From contig JADPYG010000002.1 in NCBI GenBank assembly GCA_017654735.1, positions 62,001 to 126,000 of the forward strand: 64,000 nt of DNA. The letters run 5' to 3'. The notes below the pieces were generated by a model. The model was not told the DNA's origin. It did not search any database and saw only the letters and a list, made by a program, of their open reading frames with translations. Position 1 is the stretch's first letter. Every line of letters starts with the position of its first letter. Origin of the DNA: Vishniacozyma victoriae (Eukaryota > Basidiomycota > Tremellomycetes > Tremellales > Bulleribasidiaceae). Made by a program: the position numbers and the translations under genes. Shown here one piece after another: positions 1-12,823 of this stretch.

Positions 1-406
1 ATGTTTCCATTATTCCATTGGCACAAAGAATATTGGGACTGATATACCTGCTGAACTATTCCTTTGTCAATGATCGCCAGACCGAGTAGTCTGAAACAGG
101 ATTCATGGACTGGTCAGCTGCAGATCATTGATTTACAAGGAGGTATAAGGTGGCATGAATGGACGGGATGTGATTGAGGCGTTTCGCCTATCCATCGATG
201 CAATATCCCCTCGTTAGGGATTATCAACCTCCCCTTGATCGCCGGGAGAGGCTTGCATGAATGGAATCGAGTCTTTACTGGTGCTTTGTTACTGCTGTAA
301 AACAGTGGAGTTCCTATTGACATTCTCCTCATCAACTGTTCAAGAAACGTATCAAGTTAACGATTGCTACTCAGTAAACAAACCTAACACTTCATTTGTC
401 TACAGC

Positions 407-971
407 ATGAAGTTCACCATATCCACTTTCTTTGCCCTTGCAATCGCCGTACCTATGACTGTCGTTCAAGCTGCGCAGTTCACGGTCGCCGTTGAAAACA
501 CCTTGGACGCCGGCTTGATAAAAGTCTTTCCAGCTGGTGATTACGTCAAACTCCGCAAGGGCGTAGATCCTCAACCCATTGGCAATTTGACGTTCACTAG
601 CGCTTTTCAAGATCAGAGGTTTGATATTATTGATAATCGAGAGGGCGGTGCTCGTCAAAGGGAGTATTACAAAGTGAGTCTCGACTCTGTTCAAATTGGG
701 GCGTGTGCTGATAGTACTAGTGTAAAGTCTCTCTGTCACAAGTTCCGTCATTGAAGCAAGGGCAGGAGGTCAAGATTCTAGTAGACGGCAAGTTAGACGA
801 CCCCAAGTGCGTCCTTGTGGGGGAAAAGGAGGTGACCGATAAAGTTACCATGATCTGCGAATGGTGGGATAATAGTACGTAGTGAATCCTTGAGGCGTGC
901 AATCAAAAGTCTCTACTGTTTGTATTATGCATGTAGTTACGATATACATTGACGTAGGAGTATTACGATGA
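407..971 (+). CDS. Small secreted protein, unknown function
   Basis: Three exons (407-673, 721-874, 937-971) join in frame to about 151 residues; intron donors are GTGAGT and GTACGT. The protein opens with a clear signal peptide (MKFTISTFFALAIAVPM, then a VQA cleavage-like site). The rest looks beta-rich and carries three mature-region cysteines (KCKV, PKCVL, MICEWW). I do not recognise a domain. It does not contain the [FY]-C-x8-C core of the 53-64 kb secreted family, so I keep it apart. It is the first gene of the window and lies tail-to-tail with the next gene, about 160 bp away. The last exon adds only about 11 codons and is the least certain part. Confidence 0.6.
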
Positions 972-1129
972 GGGCGAAGAGGAGCAAAATCCTCATCGTT
1001 TTTATCGAAGGGTTGAGCACTCGAGCAGAGATCGAGTCTTCTCACAAGACAGCACCATGAATTGGACATGATGGTTCATTCGTGAATGGATCCGATCGTC
1101 CCATTCTGCCAGTCATACTGTTCTGGGGT

Positions 1130-2434
1130 CTACGCCTCTTGTCCATCTAAAAATGCCTTTAGATCCCTCTGTCTCCCCCTTACTCCCTTGACTGTATCTC
1201 CGGCAATCTCTACCATCTTCTTCAACAATCCCCGTATACGAGGGTTGACTTTCCGCATCTCCCCCTCATTCTCCTGTAATGCTTCCCGTAACATCTGACA
1301 CGTCCTCAAATCTCTTGCGAATGTGAATGTCTAGACTTGTCAGCGAGTAACAGTCCATTAAGGGGATACGTACAGGTAGATTATCGACCCCTAGCTGAGT
1401 AGCTGCTATACTCCAAGTACTCATCAATACTAAATCCACAACAGCGTTAGCGACATAATCCTCCACACCCTCTACACCACCTTCGACCCCTCTAAGTTCT
1501 TTGGTACAAAACCTCCTAATCAGGTCTTCGGCACCTTGAACAGGCGATGCGGTTGGATCACGGATAAGGAGCGAGATGTCGTATATTGCTTTATGGAGGA
1601 ATGTATCACCTTCGGACATGATTAGAATTTGGAGGTAGGACGATAGTAGAGATGAGGACGATGATGCGGGGAGTAGGGATTGGTCGATTGCGATTTTGAG
1701 CTATACGTGAGCTGATCCCAGTCTATGATGTGAACGACATACATTCGATCCTGAGAGTCAGCTTTGGTACAAAATAGGGTTGGAAGCAGCTTACTCAGAG
1801 CCTTCAAAGTAGCCTTGGTCTCCTTCTTCTCGAAATCCTCATCATCTAGGTAATTCACATATCGACTCAGCGCTCCTATCAGCAGGATGACGATATCCCT
1901 ATGCGACTTTCCAATCCGTCCAGCATAAACGATAGGGAACTCTCCAGCATTCTTCTGAAGTAACAGGTGAAACGCGTGATCCCGTACCCGCATGATGAAT
2001 TCGATATCATGTTTATCGATTGCTTTGTACAGCTCATAAGCCTGCGGTGGGTGGGTGAAACCTTGCGTAGGACCCGATGTCGAAGAACTTCTTTCTTTAC
2101 CCTTGCCCTTTCCAATAGTCCAGAATGAAGAGTTCTTGGCATTCTGACGTTCAATCTCGAATTGTTGATCTTGAAGTGCTTCTGCTAATTCCCTCTCTCT
2201 CTTGATTTGCCTTGTCTGGCGGTCCAGTTCGAGCTCGGAAGACGCTATGGATTCTTTGACTAAAGAAGAGGATGTTGGTAGGGGCATGATTGGGATAGGA
2301 GATGGTGGCAGTAAGTTCCGAGGGGAAGAGCGTGGACTGGGAGAATAATGGAGTTTTGAGCTTGATGGCGTGGATGGTTCGAGAAGTGCGAGGTCGTCGG
2401 GTGTAGCGCTGTGATCTGGTCTTTGGGGTATCAT
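1130..2434 (-). CDS. Conserved unknown protein, about 407 aa
   Basis: Three exons on the minus strand (1739-2434, 1374-1700, 1130-1330), all phase 0, give about 407 residues. The first about 120 residues are Ser/Pro-rich and probably disordered, with a charged helix (DRQTRQIKRERELAEAL). The helical C-terminal half contains HDIEFIMRVRDHAFHLLL and ILIMSEGDTFLHKAIYDISL. I recognise no named domain; the repeat-like helices could be an all-alpha or ankyrin-like fold, which is inference. I chose the Met at 2434 over an in-frame Met at 2599, because the longer leader is low-complexity and crowds the divergent dihydroorotase start at 2641. The first intron needs a GTCGTT donor to keep frame; a stronger-looking GTATGT 4 nt upstream leads to a stop. 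Confidence 0.6.
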
Positions 2435-2640
2435 CTTGGCATCCGATTCCTTGTCTGTGCTTGCTCTTGTCTGAGTATAGCTAGATATAGATGTACATGT
2501 ACGGTGTATAGCATCCCAGTTAATCCATGTACTTGTATGCCGAGTAGCCGAAGGTGGAGGTACATTTTGTAGAGATAGATAGAGAGAGGGATGGATCAAT
2601 CAACATATAGGAAAATTAGTATATACTATACTACACTACG

Positions 2641-3900
2641 ATGTCATCAGTCAACGAGATAACGCTACCTGCACCGGCTGAGTGAGTCTATACATCTTAT
2701 GGTGATCTATTCGCCGAGGGAGAAAGAGGCTGATACCAGCTTCCATGTCCATCTTCGACAGGGGGCTATGTCGAAGCTTGTTACTCCCCATGTCGCTCAA
2801 GGTGGAATCAAGACCGCCTACGTTATGGTATGTCTCCTCGAGCAATCATATCAAGAGAATAATTAATTCGAAACATCGCTGACAGCAGCCAAACCTGGTC
2901 CCACCACTCACATCAACAGACGCAGTCCTAGCCTACAAAGCCGACCTCGAATCCATAGATCCTTCGGTCGAATACCTAATGACTTTATACCTCCACCCAG
3001 ACGTCACCCCCGATGAGATCAGGAAAGCAGCGAAAGCAGGTGTCAAAGGTGTGAAATCGTACCCGAGGGGGGTTACTACCAATTCTGGTGGTGGGATTGA
3101 GAATTACGAAATGTACTATCCCGTTTTTCAGGCTATGGAGGAGGAGGGGATGGTTTTGAATCTTCATGGGGAAGTGCCGAGTGATCACGAGAAGGTATGT
3201 CCGCTTCCATTCATTCAAAGGCACCGCTGGGATATTACAGGTAGTATACAAGAAGGAAGCTAACCTCCAGAACATCTCGATCTTGAACGCTGAAAAACAC
3301 TTCCTTACCCACCTTACCAAAATCGCAACCTCCTTCCCTAAACTCCGAATCGTACTCGAACACGCTACAACTTCCGAAGCAGTCGATGCCGTCCTCTCCC
3401 TCCCCCAGAACGTCGCATGTTCCATCACAGCCCATCATCTCGAACTCACAATAGACGCCGTCCCAGGTCAACCATTCCATTTCTGTAAACCAGTAGCCAA
3501 GGAACCTAAAGATCGAGATGCTTTGAGAAAGGCGGTATTGAGTGGAAATCCGAAGTTCTTCCTTGGATCGGATTCGGCACCTCATCCTGTTAATGCCAAA
3601 ACTGCTAAGGTTGAGGAGTTTGGGGAGCCCGTGGGATGTGCTGCTGGAGTATACACTTCTTCGATATTGGTCCCTTTGGTCGCTACTTTACTGGAAAGCT
3701 TTGGGGGGTTAGATAAGTTACAAGGGTTCGTCAGTGATAATGGAAGGAAGTTTTATGGGGTTCCAGCGAAGGAAGGGGAGACTGTTACGCTTAAGAGGGT
3801 TGAGAAGGGTGGAGGGAAAGTACCGGGATTAATCAGGGGGGATGGAGCTGAGGTCGTACCTTTCTGGGCGGGCAAGGAGCTAGGATGGGAGATTGTATAG
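2641..3900 (+). CDS. URA4: Dihydroorotase (pyrimidine biosynthesis)
   Basis: Four exons (2641-2681, 2740-2827, 2889-3194, 3271-3900) sum to 354 codons plus stop, the usual size of the homodimeric yeast Ura4/bacterial PyrC type. The enzyme cyclises N-carbamoyl-aspartate to dihydroorotate, the third step of de novo pyrimidine synthesis, in the cytosol. Visible signature: DFHVHLRQG across the first splice junction (the metal-binding HxH near residue 15), VMPNLVPPLTSTD, the metal-bridging lysine in GVKSYP, LHGE, LEHATT, and SDSAPHP with the catalytic Asp. The first exon codes only 14 residues and splits the DFHVH motif. It is divergent from the preceding gene, with about 200 bp between the two starts. 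Family assignment is firm; exon edges were checked by frame. Confidence 0.93.
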
Positions 3901-4044
3901 ATGAGGGTGGGGACGATTAGTAAACAAAGTCAGTATCACATGGAACAAGATACATATTCACTTATGTATCGACAAATCCATTGGATGCTAATCAACTCGA
4001 TACGGTAAATACTAAACGACCCCAAGATCAAAGGTATCACATGA

Positions 4045-6195
4045 CTACTTGACTGAAGGCTCACCAGATACTGACGGAGCCACCACACTCCGATCCCTCC
4101 CCTTCACATCCATAATCATCTCCCTGACCGGTGCGCTCACCTCTTTTCCACCTTGATCACGCTCACAAACCCCAAACTCCTTCCCATCCCAAACTAACCC
4201 CAATCCCCTCTTATGCTCCCTTGCTAGTCCGACTATCCACCTTATTAATCCAGCAACTTTATCAATCGCCTCCTGTCTTTCCTCCTGGACGAATTTGGGG
4301 ACTGGATCGGTAAAGAGATTATATTCCTCTATCGGAAATCTAAAGTCGCCATGTTGGTGTTTGGCGTATATCACATGTGGAGTTTGGGAGAAATACATTT
4401 GTGGATAATGATATTCAGCATCAAACTCGTCCAAATGGCTTTTCGTCTTGATACTTAGGCAATCTCGCTGAGCGGGTGGAGTCAAGTTGGTATGTCTTAT
4501 TCGAATACTTTGACCATTATAGACTGGATCATCGAAATCTAATCCGTCCATTGTTGATACCCCGTCATTTGTTGAATTATCAAATAACTCGGTGACGCCA
4601 GATTCATATTCTGTCCAATTGGACTTATGAGGTTTGAAAGCTGGCGTATCAAATTTCACTAGCATTTTCAACCCACCGAATCGATACTTGATAATCCGAT
4701 TACATCCGGGCGTTCTATCGCTTCCATCGAGTACTTTGCGAGTAGTGGCTTCTTGGTAAGATTGACGATACCCATTGGGAGTAGTCCTTTGCTGCCTTTG
4801 AGGCGGCTCGAATCGTTCGAGAATCACTAAACCGGGGGCGGAGTCACCACAATCGATATATTCAATATCGATCCTCCAGGGGGATGTATGGTGGTTATCG
4901 GTTTCTTTACACGCTGACCATAATTTCCGAAGATTGTTACGGCCGGTAACTAAATCGATATCGTAGAGTACATCTGGTGATGTCAATGACAAAAATAGTG
5001 GTTCCAGTGTCGAGAGGGAAGGAGGAAGTAGCGCCGAGGCGTCTGGTCGTCAGCTCTACCACCTTGGATCGAGTCCGTGGGAGCTTACAATCAGGAAACT
5101 CCTCATAATTCTTAATATCCTTATCATGGACCAATTTCCCCACTACCTCGGTTGGATCCCAAATATCAGGTACGGCTAGAGATCAGCTCATCGTATCTTT
5201 GGCATTAGGGTACTGGAGCGCTTACCTGGTACAGCAAGTGTGGGTCCATCATCACTTTCAATCCATTTATAACTACCCACATACTCGACCCCTTCAATGC
5301 CCTCTCCCGTCTTCACCTCCAGGTCATCAATCTTGAGATTGTCCCACTTTTCACCTAGGGTATGAAATAGGATCGCGATTTGACTAAAACTAGGTTGAAG
5401 GTGAGATTTGCGAGATGGTCCAGGATGATTCCCAATTTGTGCAAAACGGATATTCTCTCGCTGACGTCTCAATGTCATTTGTTGGGACTGTGATTTCCAC
5501 CAAGATGTATCGTCCCGAATGGGATGCCTAGACTTGAATCGGTACGATTTCTGGGATTGCCAGAACCCGAAATCATCCCGATGTCGAGCTGCAGGAGGGA
5601 TATATAAATTCCCAATCCTCTCGATGAGGGGCTTTGTATTTGGCATATGACCCCATATCCTCTCAACCAGTGGACGAGGCTTGGGAGGTATCAGACCGAA
5701 TGTGATGGGTGGAAGAGAGGTATGAGGAGGTTTAGGGGAAAGAGGCGCTCTTGGGAAGATTATTGAATCCCATTCCGTGGTAGGGAGTGGCGTATGTGCT
5801 CGAGTTGAGAAGGTATCGAATTGAGTGGAAATGACAGACCGGGCGAGGTTTGTAGAAACCGTATAAACCGCTGAAGCAGTATTCAAATCCTCCTCCTCCT
5901 CATCTCTTTCGGTCTCCTCGACATGGGTGGTCTCATCATGCTCAGTTTCAGAAACTAGAGCTCGTACAGACCGTCCAAATGTAGTTTCACTAGGTGCCCC
6001 AAACCTCCCATGTTCCCTTCGAACAGATTGTGATTCGATCAATTGTTTAGAAGGTGAGGAAGAGGGTTGAAGATGGAGGTGTCTAAGACCTAGGATAGTT
6101 CCTTCGAATAATGATTCTCGTGGAAGTAATTCGGTCTGAGAATGAGAGGGGGTAGGGCGGCGATGGGGTGGGAGATACATTTTCCGGTTTGCCAT
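4045..6195 (-). CDS. Fungal family often labelled 'geranylgeranyl pyrophosphate synthetase' (long paralog)
   Basis: Three exons (5226-6195, 5089-5175, 4045-5042) sum to 684 residues. The N-terminal about 310 residues are Ser/Pro/Arg-rich with an acidic patch (HDETTHVEETERDEEEEDL) and look disordered. The conserved core starts at GSYKWIESDDGPTLAVPG, continues with PDIWDPTEVV, and later has RIIKYRFGGLKMLVKFD and YFSQTPHVIYAKH. From memory, fungal genomes often label this core GGPP synthetase, but no DDxxD prenyl-diphosphate motif is visible, so I would not infer that enzyme. A shorter paralog with the same core lies at 14543-15825. Neighbours give no functional hint. Confidence 0.8.
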
Positions 6196-6578
6196 TTTTC
6201 AGTGAGGATTGTCAAGATAGTAAGATCAAGAAAGTTCTCAAAACTATCAAGAATATAGAAGGGAAGGTTGTGGGGGTGATGAGGAGAGTGGAAAGAGAGA
6301 GAGACAGATTCATGGGTTACCATGTTTATGAGTCGGAACGCACAGACCTTTGTCATTTATGATGGTCCCGCTTGGACCTTTTGGTACATGTACGTGAACA
6401 TGTACTGCAAATGGTGGTGCGGGATGTCGGATCAATTTACACGCACTATGGTTAATATGCATGAACATTGAAAAGTCGTTTCTGAACGTTATAAACACCT
6501 TCACATCTAAATCTTTATCGAAAGGAAAAACCAAACCAAAGACCGTTGAATGCCATGAAAACCCCGCGGTGACCAGTG
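6196..6578. other. Intergenic, no gene seen
   Basis: Upstream region of the long paralog and downstream region of the SGNH-type gene. Short overlapping ORFs on both strands show no family features. No RNA gene or repeat recognised. Confidence 0.5.
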
Positions 6579-9191
6579 TTACATACTATCTCATCAGCTC
6601 CTTTCCCTCCTTACCATGACATGAATGAATTGAATGGAAATCAGAGGGATTAAGAGGAGTACAATTGAGAAGAGAAGAGATGAGGTAGTGAAGAGAGGCA
6701 CGTACCTCATTACAGAAATAATCCTAAATTCATGTCCACCCCCCGGATCAGCCGTTGCTTCAAGCAATTCACAACGGAGAATATGGTCCCCTGGAGTTAG
6801 ATCTGTTCGGATAGTCATTCCCCTATTCATCAGCCCACCATATCACCCAGGTTCCCTTGTGTTCCTCTCTGAGACTTGGCAACACTCGATGGGGAAAAGA
6901 CAGGAAGGCAGAATCAAAGGAAGGAGAAAGACGTACCGTCCAATATTAACAATCTCTTTCCAATACCCAATAATAGTAACGCCCATCCATTCATCATCGT
7001 CAACCCAACATTTCACGCTTCCCAACCCAAAAATCGCAGATCGGAGATATTGGAGTTGAACAGTCCCTAGGGAGGTTGTGAATTTAAATCCGATTCGGGA
7101 ATGGGGTTTAGTAGCTCGAATGTAATTCTGGCCATTAGTCGTATTTCCATGTACCTCGTGTTTCGAGAGCTCAAAAGCGAGAAAGGGAGAAAGATACCTT
7201 TTGTTTCCAATTCCAATTCTCCCTAATCGTCAGCTTGATATATCAATTATCATCCAAGTGGACGACATACCATCCTTCATTCTCTGCTGGGATCAATTTA
7301 TGTTTCTGGGCATTTGTCGATAAACACATGGGTTTGAGTCTAGGCATGATGGTATCGGGATCGTATTTCTCCATCAGGAGTTGCTGATATCAGCACCGAG
7401 CGGAGCGAGTTGGACTACACGAGCAACAGCTCGGGGTTGAGGGTTGATGGGGAGGAAGATATGGTCGGGTCCGAGGTGGGGTCTAGGTGATGAGGTGGAC
7501 AAAGAGCAGAGGGATAAGAGGGAAAGGGACGAAGGAAGAAACGACGTACTCGTGGTAATGACGGAATAGGGTATATATCGTCCAAATTCCCATCCGGCAC
7601 CTCACCCATCTCACATACTTGCCAGCTAAGATAAGCATTAACAAGCTCAGCCATTCTTTGATGTCCATTTGCGGATAACTGATATTAGCAGTATCCCGAC
7701 TTGTATCATACAAATCCTTAGAACAGACCGAGAGACACTCAAGGGACAGACATGGAGAAGGAAGGAGAATGACTCACATGCCTCAAGTCCGTATTTCCAA
7801 TTTTTGGATTATCATTACTATGATCATCACTCCCCACCACGAAAAATTCTTTAACCATCGAGACATCACTCAGGATATCTTGTAAGAAAGGACCTCGGAC
7901 TGAGATGGTTGGTATGTCGTAAAATTGATTGATTCCTGAGTGCTAACATGTCAGCTCTTTTACAACATTGAAAGCATTAGAGACTTACCATATCCCCTCC
8001 TAGGGCTAGTTGGCGGAACATTAGAGCAAAAATACTGGTTGTTAGCTCGTCTCATGAGTAGGGCAGAAGGAAGTCTGGAGATGAATCGCATGAGTAGAAT
8101 ACTCTTAGGAGGAAGTGGGGTCCGATGGTAAACATGGTAAAGACTGGGACACACTGGAGATTGATGATTGCTGGTTTATTTGGTAAATCCATAATTCCCC
8201 TCACCAACAACTCATAATTCCCCATAGCAGCCGTGTACCTATCAGGGTCAGTCATTTCATATGTGTTACCGAATGCCTCACAGCTCATCATTAATAGCTA
8301 GTCACGTTAGCTGAATGCTATCAGGACAGGGAGGACGTACACATATCAATTAAAACTAGATCCACTTCATCTGGTATATGTTCTCCGAAACACATTGAAA
8401 AGTAGTCGGTCCCTGTTATCAGCTTCAATCTATCCATCCCATTTCCGAACGTATTCAGATAGAAGGAAGACTCACCAGTCCCACCCTGAGCACCATTAAC
8501 AAACCCATTCCTCCCATTCCCACCTACTTCCCCAATCACCTGACCACCTGGAGCTTGGAATAGGGAATCGAGGTGATTGAATATAGCTCGATTCATGTTT
8601 AGGGGTGTTTCTCGTTCTGACCATTGACCGATGTCGTTGTAGTGGAGACCGTGTCCTGCGGATACTGTTGTTAGTGTATCCCCACCGTGAGGTGTATAGT
8701 GAGGTATCCTCGTCGAGAGGTGACGCCCCACCGAGGGTGGGTAGTGGGAGTGTGATGGCAGAATTTAATAAAAGGACCTACCCGAACCACCCACTACCCC
8801 CACTGTAAACCCCTCTCCCCTCTTTGCTTTCGCCAAGAACCTCTTTAATCTCACTTCCGTCCCTCTATTCCAGATTGCCTTTGCTAATCTGTCCTCGCTG
8901 TTCATCAGCTCTCACTCTATCATGCTAGGAGAAGACTCACCCCAGCTCGTGACATAAGGTGGAGTTACCAGTACACATCCCACACACCTCCTTCTCCTGT
9001 CCCATACCCATTTCGTGTAGATACAATTGCTCCCCTTGAGCCTTCAACCATGGTTGGTCCCATGTTTCAGGTAGTAATCCGAGATTGATATCCAGTGTAC
9101 TGAATGATCGCGAGTCTAGTAATAGGATAGTGAGGATGAAGCAGTTGACGCAAAGGGCGAGTGTAAGGTATAGCTTGCTGCGTGTTGCCAT
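6579..9191 (-). CDS. Single-pass membrane SGNH-hydrolase-like protein ('capsular associated protein' type)
   Basis: A many-exon minus-strand gene. The protein begins MATRSKLYLTLALCVNCFIL, a type II membrane anchor followed by a lumenal domain. SGNH blocks can be read across exons: GGSVSAGHG (joined over the intron that follows GGS), GANGRN-like GGNGRNGFVNGAQGG, ELLVRGIMDLPNKPAIINLQ, and near the end DLRHLSANGH, the Asp-x-x-His block. The C-terminal part has CWVDDDEWMGV and HEFRIISVM. Basidiomycete annotations often call this family 'capsular associated protein'; esterase activity on cell-wall or capsule glycans is inference. The final exon appears to be only 7 nt (6579-6585). Exon edges in 7050-8300 were not all resolved. 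One intron holds the GAGCGGAGCGAG word also found in ADE16 introns. Confidence 0.72.
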
Positions 9192-9893
9192 GATGCTTGA
9201 GCTTGTACACTCGAGCTGGGTTATATATACTTTGAACTGCAGTATGTATTAATGTGAATATGAATGTGGAGATGTCAGATATCATTCCATAGCTTGATAC
9301 AAGTACGCGACTTTGAATTTAAATTGTGTGTTGAGTGAATACGGGATGCGGGAGTAGAGTGTATCAGGGGTAAAGGTAGATTGGGGTCTGTGTATTATCG
9401 TTTCAGATTGTAAATAGGTCCTTCACCTGGATCTATATCATGTAGTGATCCCTTTTGGCTTGGTTCGGATGGGTAATTGACCCCTTGAACATGTGATTGT
9501 CCCTTCTGATGGCACAGCATCGGTGCTGGATACAGTTCCAAGATGTCCATGATCGGCGTTGAATAGGTTCTAGTCGGTGCCCCCTTATACTAGGCGTATG
9601 ATCCCGTGATCGTTTAAATAAAGATTGATAGTCCCTTGTTGATCTCCTCTTACTTACCCCTGTGCTTGTGATTCGTTTGGATGCATGGGAAGGTGATATG
9701 GTGTCATCTATCTATGTGTCTACGGTATGTATCTGCTATCTAATCTAGGGAGGAACCGCAAAGAGGGTCCGTGAGTATGACGTGGCAATCTATTCCCTTG
9801 ATGTAACACGTGGTTATCATCCCCAGATATTTCTAAATCAACCCTCTCTCTTAATTCTATCTGTTCGTGTATATACCCTCTACTCTATATACA
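9192..9893. promoter_or_regulatory. Divergent promoter region between SGNH-type gene and ADE16
   Basis: About 700 bp separates the two divergent start codons. No ORF of interest. Pyrimidine-rich tracts lie shortly before the ADE16 start (around 9841-9890), as expected for a fungal core promoter or 5' UTR. I could not identify specific factor sites with confidence. Confidence 0.4.
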
Positions 9894-12544
9894 ATGTCAC
9901 AAGCACCTATTGGTATGCTATACCACCATGTCAGTAGGGGCAATCAGCTAACATCTAGCCCTATTATCCGTCTACGACAAGACTGGCCTACTCCCTTTTG
10001 CCAAGGGACTGAAAGCTGCTGGATTCAGACTCCTCGGAAGTGGAGGTACCGCCAAGCAGATCCGGGAAGCTGGTATCGAGATTGAGCAAGTGGTTCTAGA
10101 GGGTGATTAGAGTTTGGCTGATAAGTAGGGATGTCTCTTCCATTACCAAAGCACCCGAGATGCTAGGTGGTCGAGTCAAGACTCTCCACCCTGCTGTCCA
10201 CGGAGGTGAGTCCTGGGTCTAAGGAGCATTGATCTGGGGCTGATAAAAGGTATCCTATCCCGAGAGATCGATTCCGACTTGGCCGACCTAGCAACCAACA
10301 ACATCTCCCCAATCACCCTAGTCGTCTGTAACCTCTACCCCTTCGTCCTTCAAACCGCCAAACCAGATTGTACCTTGGAAGGAGCTATTGAAGAAATCGA
10401 TATCGGAGGCGTAACCCTCTTGAGGGCAGCAGCAAAGAATCACGCTCGAGTATCAATCATTTCTTCTCCATCTGATTACGATCTCGTTTTGGAAGAATGG
10501 AAACAATCTGGAAAAGTCTCGGATGAGACCAAGAGGGGATTAGCGTTGAAAGCGTTTGAAAGTACAAAGAGCTATGATGAGGCTATTTCGGATTACTTTA
10601 GGAAAATGTATTCGAGCGTTGGAGTTGAAGAGGGATCTAAAGCTGGTGCTGGAGTTGAGGTTCAGAGGATGGCATTGAGGTACGGAGCCAACCCGCATCA
10701 GAAACCCGCTCAGGCATTTGTCGAGCAGGGCGAGATGCCCGTCAAGAGTGAGTCCACAAACTAGCACGTCACGCTAGTGACGTTTGACATGTTTCACATA
10801 TCCCATTTAATACAGGGCTAACGCTCAGTCCTATCCGGTTCTCCAGGATATATCAACCTCCTAGACGCCCTCAACTCCTGGGCACTAGTTAAAGAACTCT
10901 CCGCAGCTCTAGATCTCCCAGCAGCAACTTCCTTCAAACACGTTTCCCCAGCCGGAGCAGCAGTTGGTCTCCCCCTAGATGAGAGGGCTGCTAAAGTATT
11001 TGGAGTTGAGGATATTAAGAATATGTCTCCTTTGGCTTGTGCTTATGCCAGAGCGAGGGGTGAGTTCATCTCTTCTTCTAACCTTCTCTTCTTCAGCTCC
11101 TTGCTTGAAGAATGGTGGAATGAGCTAACAAACAGGAGCCGACAGAATGTCTTCATTCGGTGATTTCATCGCTTTATCACATAAAGTCGATACCCCCACC
11201 GCCAAGATTATCTCAAGGGAAGTTTCCGATGGAGTCATCGCTCCTGGATATGAGGATGAGGCACTTGAGATTTTGAAAAAGAAGAAGGGTGGAAAGTACT
11301 GTGTTTTGCAGGTATGTCCCTTCTCCCCAACTCTTTCTTGCCTCCTCGCGCTTTCTCTCGTCTATCTCGTACCTTCCCTCCTGTCACCCCCGCTCTTTAC
11401 AGGGACTGCCATTCCCACTTCCACTTTTGTCACTTTCACTTGCATATCTCCTCACTCTCCCTCTCTCTCTCATCACTCTCGCTTTGCTCGAGGACGCTCT
11501 CTCTCCTCTCTCTCACTCTCACTTCCACTCCTCTCGCTTTGCTCAAGGATGCTCTCTGTCCTCGCTTTGCTCGAGGACGCTCTCTGTCCTCGCTTCGCTC
11601 GGACAGCTCGCTGATAATAGATGGACCCCAACTACACTCCTCCCGATATCGAGACTCGACAAGTCTACGGTATTTCAATGCAACAAAAGAGGAACGACGC
11701 CGTCATTGACGCTTCCCTCTTCAAAAACATCGTCACCAAGAACAAGGAGGTGAGTATTTGATAAGACTATTGGAAAATCGAAGAAGATATACTAATAGCA
11801 GCTACCCCAATCAGCCGTCACTGACTTGATCGTCGCTACCCTCGCTCTCAAGTACACTCAATCCAATTCAGTCTGTTACGCACTTAACGGTACCGTCATT
11901 GGACTTGGAGCTGGTCAACAATCCCGAATCCACTGTACTAGATTAGCAGGTGATAAAGCCGACAATTGGTGGTTGAGGCATCACCCCCGAGTCTTATCTC
12001 TGCCATTCAAAAAAGGAACAAAACGAGCAGACAAAGCCAACGCCATCGACCTCTTCGTTACTGGAGCCGCATATCAAGCTGAAGGAGGCGAACGAGCTCA
12101 ATGGGAGTCCTTATTCGATGAGACTCCTGTTGAATTGACAACGGAAGAGAAGAAGGAACACATGAAGGAATTGACTGGAGTTTGTTGTTCGAGTGATGCG
12201 TTTTTCCCATTCCCTGATAATGTCCATCGGGCTTATCGATCGGGTGCTACTTACCTATGTGCTCCTGGGGGAAGTATTATGGATGAGGAATGTATTAAAG
12301 CGGCGGATGAGAAGGATATTGTGTTTGTTCATCATAACATGCGATTGGTAAGTTCTCAAGTCCTTCGAGCGGAGCGAGAAGGGCGAAGAGATGAGAAGCC
12401 CTTGAGCCCTTGAGCGGAGCGAGAAGTGAAAAGTGCGAGGAGAGTAGGCTTTTGGGCGAGCGAGATAGCTAGTCTCCGAGTGAAGGTGGAGCGAGAAGGG
12501 ATAGTGATAGAAGGATCAGAGCTGATATACAGTTCCATCACTAG
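9894..12544 (+). CDS. ADE16: Bifunctional AICAR transformylase / IMP cyclohydrolase
   Basis: Nine exons (9894-9912, 9959-10085, 10129-10205, 10250-10747, 10829-11059, 11136-11311, 11621-11749, 11802-12347, 12533-12544) sum to 604 codons plus stop, close to yeast Ade16/Ade17. It catalyses the last two steps of de novo purine synthesis: formylation of AICAR with 10-formyl-THF, then ring closure to IMP. Seen: [11 protein letters not shown] and [15 protein letters not shown] (cyclohydrolase, N-terminal), [12 protein letters not shown], and in the transformylase half [19 protein letters not shown] and [14 protein letters not shown]; the end is HHNMRLFHH. Oddities: intron 2 fits only as a GC-AG intron (donor GCAAGT at 10086), the last exon is 12 nt, and introns 6 and 8 are unusually long (309 and 185 nt) and repetitive. 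Confidence 0.95.
11478..11620 (+). repeat. Imperfect about 28-nt repeats inside ADE16 intron 6
   Basis: Four copies of a unit beginning CTCGCTTTGCTCGAGGACGC start near 11478, 11532, 11561 and 11589, the last degenerate (CTCGCTTCGCTCGG). The surrounding intron is strongly C/T-rich. Intron 8 (12348-12532) and an intron of the SGNH gene (near 7394) carry a related word on the other strand, GAGCGGAGCGAG. Confidence 0.7.
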
Positions 12545-12823
12545 ATTACCGGATGGTTTAGATTGGATATGGGCTGGAAAGAGGGTTACAAAAAAGGTTG
12601 TTCAACATATCGTACTTTAAATTTGTACATGAAAATACATACCCCATTCACCTGGGGTATATGCATATAAGCTATCTATTTGTCTGAGGCTGTACATATG
12701 ATAGCCACTGAGACTTGCATTACCAGTGATTGAAAATGATGGTAGCGCGGATTATCGAATTCGAATGATGTCACTAATCATTCATCTCAACTTCTGTCAT
12801 CCTATTCATTGACAGTGACCAAT

